Shown here one piece after another: positions 14,226 to 15,064 of a stretch of DNA of 15,064 nucleotides. The stretch is from Phycisphaerales bacterium UBA1926 (lineage in GTDB: Bacteria > Planctomycetota > Phycisphaerae > Phycisphaerales > UBA1924): the NCBI GenBank assembly GCA_002337215.1, contig DDFO01000009.1, positions 417 to 15,480 of the forward strand, in the 5' to 3' direction. The translations under genes were made by a program, and so were the position numbers. The notes under the pieces were generated by a model, which was not told where the DNA came from, made no database searches, and saw only the letters and a program-made list of their open reading frames with translations. Each line of letters starts with the position of its first letter. Within the stretch, counting starts at the first letter, position 1.

Positions 14226-14759
14226 ATGCGATGCTCACGAACGGTCTTTCCCCGGCTCACGCTCACCGCGCTGCTCGGTGTTTTCGTCCCGCTCGCCCTC
14301 CTCGCGGGCTGCGCCGGGACGCTCACCCTCCCCGAGCAACGCCCCGCCGACTACGCGATGGTCCTCACGGTCTATCCCCTGGGCGATGACACCCCGGGGC
14401 ATGCCGGGGCGTTCAGGCCCGCCCGCTACGCCCTCGAACCGGATGGGCTGCTCCGGGCCGAGGTCGGGGCAGGCGTTACCGAGCCCGACTACCCCCCCAT
14501 CGCCCGACGCCTCGAACCCGCGCAGGCCGAGACGCTCTACGCCCTTGCCCGCGGCCTAAACCTCGACCAGCCCGATACTGGCCCAGCCAACATCCCCGGC
14601 CCGCAGGTCTACACCCCGCCGACCGACACACCCGTCGCGATGATCGAGGTCGCCTCGCTCGGCACGGCCCGCGCCTTCGAGCTCGACGCGGGCCCAACAG
14701 CCCCCGCCGCACCGCTGCTCCGTGAGCTCGAACGGCTGACCTGGCAAGGCCAGGACTGA
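14226..14759 (+). CDS. Small lipoprotein of unknown function
   Basis: A 177-residue protein with a lipoprotein signal peptide: basic MRCSRTVFPR, a hydrophobic core LTLTALLGVFVPLALLAGC, and a lipobox LAGC with C29 as the modified cysteine. The residue after the cysteine is alanine, not aspartate, but sorting rules in planctomycetes are not firmly known to me. The mature part has no recognisable domain. It starts with a beta-rich segment (ADYAMVLTVYPLGDD), has a proline-rich middle (PGPQVYTPPTDTPVAMIEV) and ends in an amphipathic helix (APLLRELERLTWQG). No cysteine other than C3 and C29 is present. It diverges from pheT across 72 bases and converges on metF; nothing in the neighbourhood points to a function. 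A periplasmic or outer-envelope location is inferred from the signal alone. Confidence 0.8.
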   Translation: MRCSRTVFPRLTLTALLGVFVPLALLAGCAGTLTLPEQRPADYAMVLTVYPLGDDTPGHAGAFRPARYALEPDGLLRAEVGAGVTEPDYPPIARRLEPAQAETLYALARGLNLDQPDTGPANIPGPQVYTPPTDTPVAMIEVASLGTARAFELDAGPTAPAAPLLRELERLTWQGQD

Positions 14760-14773
14760 ACACGTCCGGGTGC

Positions 14774-14804
14774 CGTGGAGATACCGCAAGGCGGTTTCTC
14801 CACG
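14774..14804. terminator. Strong 14-bp hairpin after the lipoprotein gene
   Basis: CGTGGAGATACCGC (14774-14787) pairs with GCGGTTTCTCCACG (14791-14804) with one T-T mismatch and an AAG loop. It begins 14 bases after the lipoprotein stop. There is no T-run, but the length of the stem makes a transcription stop or an mRNA 3' end likely. It may serve both convergent genes. Confidence 0.6.
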
Positions 14805-14833
14805 ATCGCGACCGCAGGATCGGCGACCAGAGA

Positions 14834-14862
14834 TCATGGAGAATGCCCCACCATCTCCATGA
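14834..14862. terminator. Second 9-bp hairpin between the lipoprotein gene and metF
   Basis: TCATGGAGA (14834-14842) pairs perfectly with TCTCCATGA (14854-14862) around an 11-base loop. It lies 28 bases before the metF stop codon as read on the plus strand. The core TGGAGA/TCTCCA is the same as in the hairpin at 14774, so the two may be diverged copies. There is no T-run. Confidence 0.5.
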
Positions 14863-14890
14863 AACCCGTGGTCGTCTGAGGCCGGCATGA

Positions 14891-15064
14891 TCAGATCACC
14901 ATTTCGGTCGAATCGCTCACACCCAGTGTCCGGTAGATCTCCCGCGTCGCGCTGCTCTTGTTGAGCGTGTAGAAATGGATCCCGCTGACGCCGTTGTCGA
15001 GCAGGTCGCGCGCCTGCTCGGTCGCCCAGTGGATGCCCACGCGGCGCACCGCGTCCGCGTCCCC
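14891..15064 (-). CDS. metF: Methylenetetrahydrofolate reductase, C-terminal part
   Basis: The last 57 codons of a gene that continues past the right edge. The peptide contains VGIHWATEQARDLLDNGVSGIHFYTLNKSSATREIYRTLG in consecutive segments, and the GIHFYTLN(K/R)S stretch followed by ATxxI is the C-terminal signature of MetF. This FAD enzyme makes 5-methyl-THF for methionine synthesis. The upstream stretch (ATEQARDLLDNGV) matches the helix that precedes it in the TIM barrel. The protein ends 17 residues after that signature, at the usual place, so there is no eukaryote-like regulatory domain. Start and promoter are outside the window. Two dyads lie between its stop and the convergent lipoprotein gene. 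Confidence 0.93.
   Translation of the reverse strand, partial: GDADAVRRVGIHWATEQARDLLDNGVSGIHFYTLNKSSATREIYRTLGVSDSTEMVI

Overview
The window looks like chromosomal DNA of a planctomycete, most likely from the Phycisphaerae side of Planctomycetota. The grounds are very high GC, a membrane protein ending in the CxxCGYSLxGL...CPECG zinc ribbon common in that phylum, a membrane iron-sulfur protein fused to a TPR tail, a Pkn2-type membrane kinase, and few genes with a Shine-Dalgarno sequence. This placement is inference; no rRNA or other marker is in the window. I found no transposon, phage, CRISPR array, tRNA or rRNA.

Layout. 1-134 (-): N-terminus of sucD. 135-335: divergent spacer with a 12-bp tandem repeat. 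336-5222 (+): Fe-S/TPR membrane protein, then a Ser/Thr kinase with a large multi-pass tail, probably one transcript. 5223-5332: C-rich spacer with a heptamer repeat. 5333-7343 (+): class I glutamine amidotransferase, a small two-helix membrane protein, and an HhH-GPD DNA glycosylase started by a GTGA overlap. 7344-7495: convergent spacer with hairpins, a terminator and a second heptamer repeat. 7496-8797: SDR oxidoreductase (-) and ArsR-type repressor (+), diverging from an AT-rich control region with two GTTC...GAAC dyads. 8816-11819 (-): ilvE, a zinc-ribbon membrane protein (ATGA overlap) and astB, probably one operon read from 11819 down. 12021-14153 (-): pheT without its usual tRNA-binding B2 domain. 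14226-14759 (+): small lipoprotein. 14760-14890: convergent spacer with two strong hairpins. 14891-15064 (-): C-terminus of metF.

The minus-strand genes are mostly core metabolism (sucD, ilvE, astB, pheT, metF); the plus-strand genes are mostly signalling, repair and accessory functions. The plus strand is C-rich over G whichever strand is coding, which suggests the core genes lie on the leading replication strand. Gene starts fall into two classes. sucD, the SDR gene and ilvE have a purine-rich Shine-Dalgarno. The Fe-S gene, the amidotransferase, astB, pheT and the lipoprotein have none, but each has a TANNNT box 5-8 nt before the start codon, the layout of leaderless transcripts. I saw no defence or mobile system. 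The points that most deserve checking are the leaderless-start pattern, the Fe-S/TPR plus kinase pair, the B2-less PheT, and the heptamer repeats.
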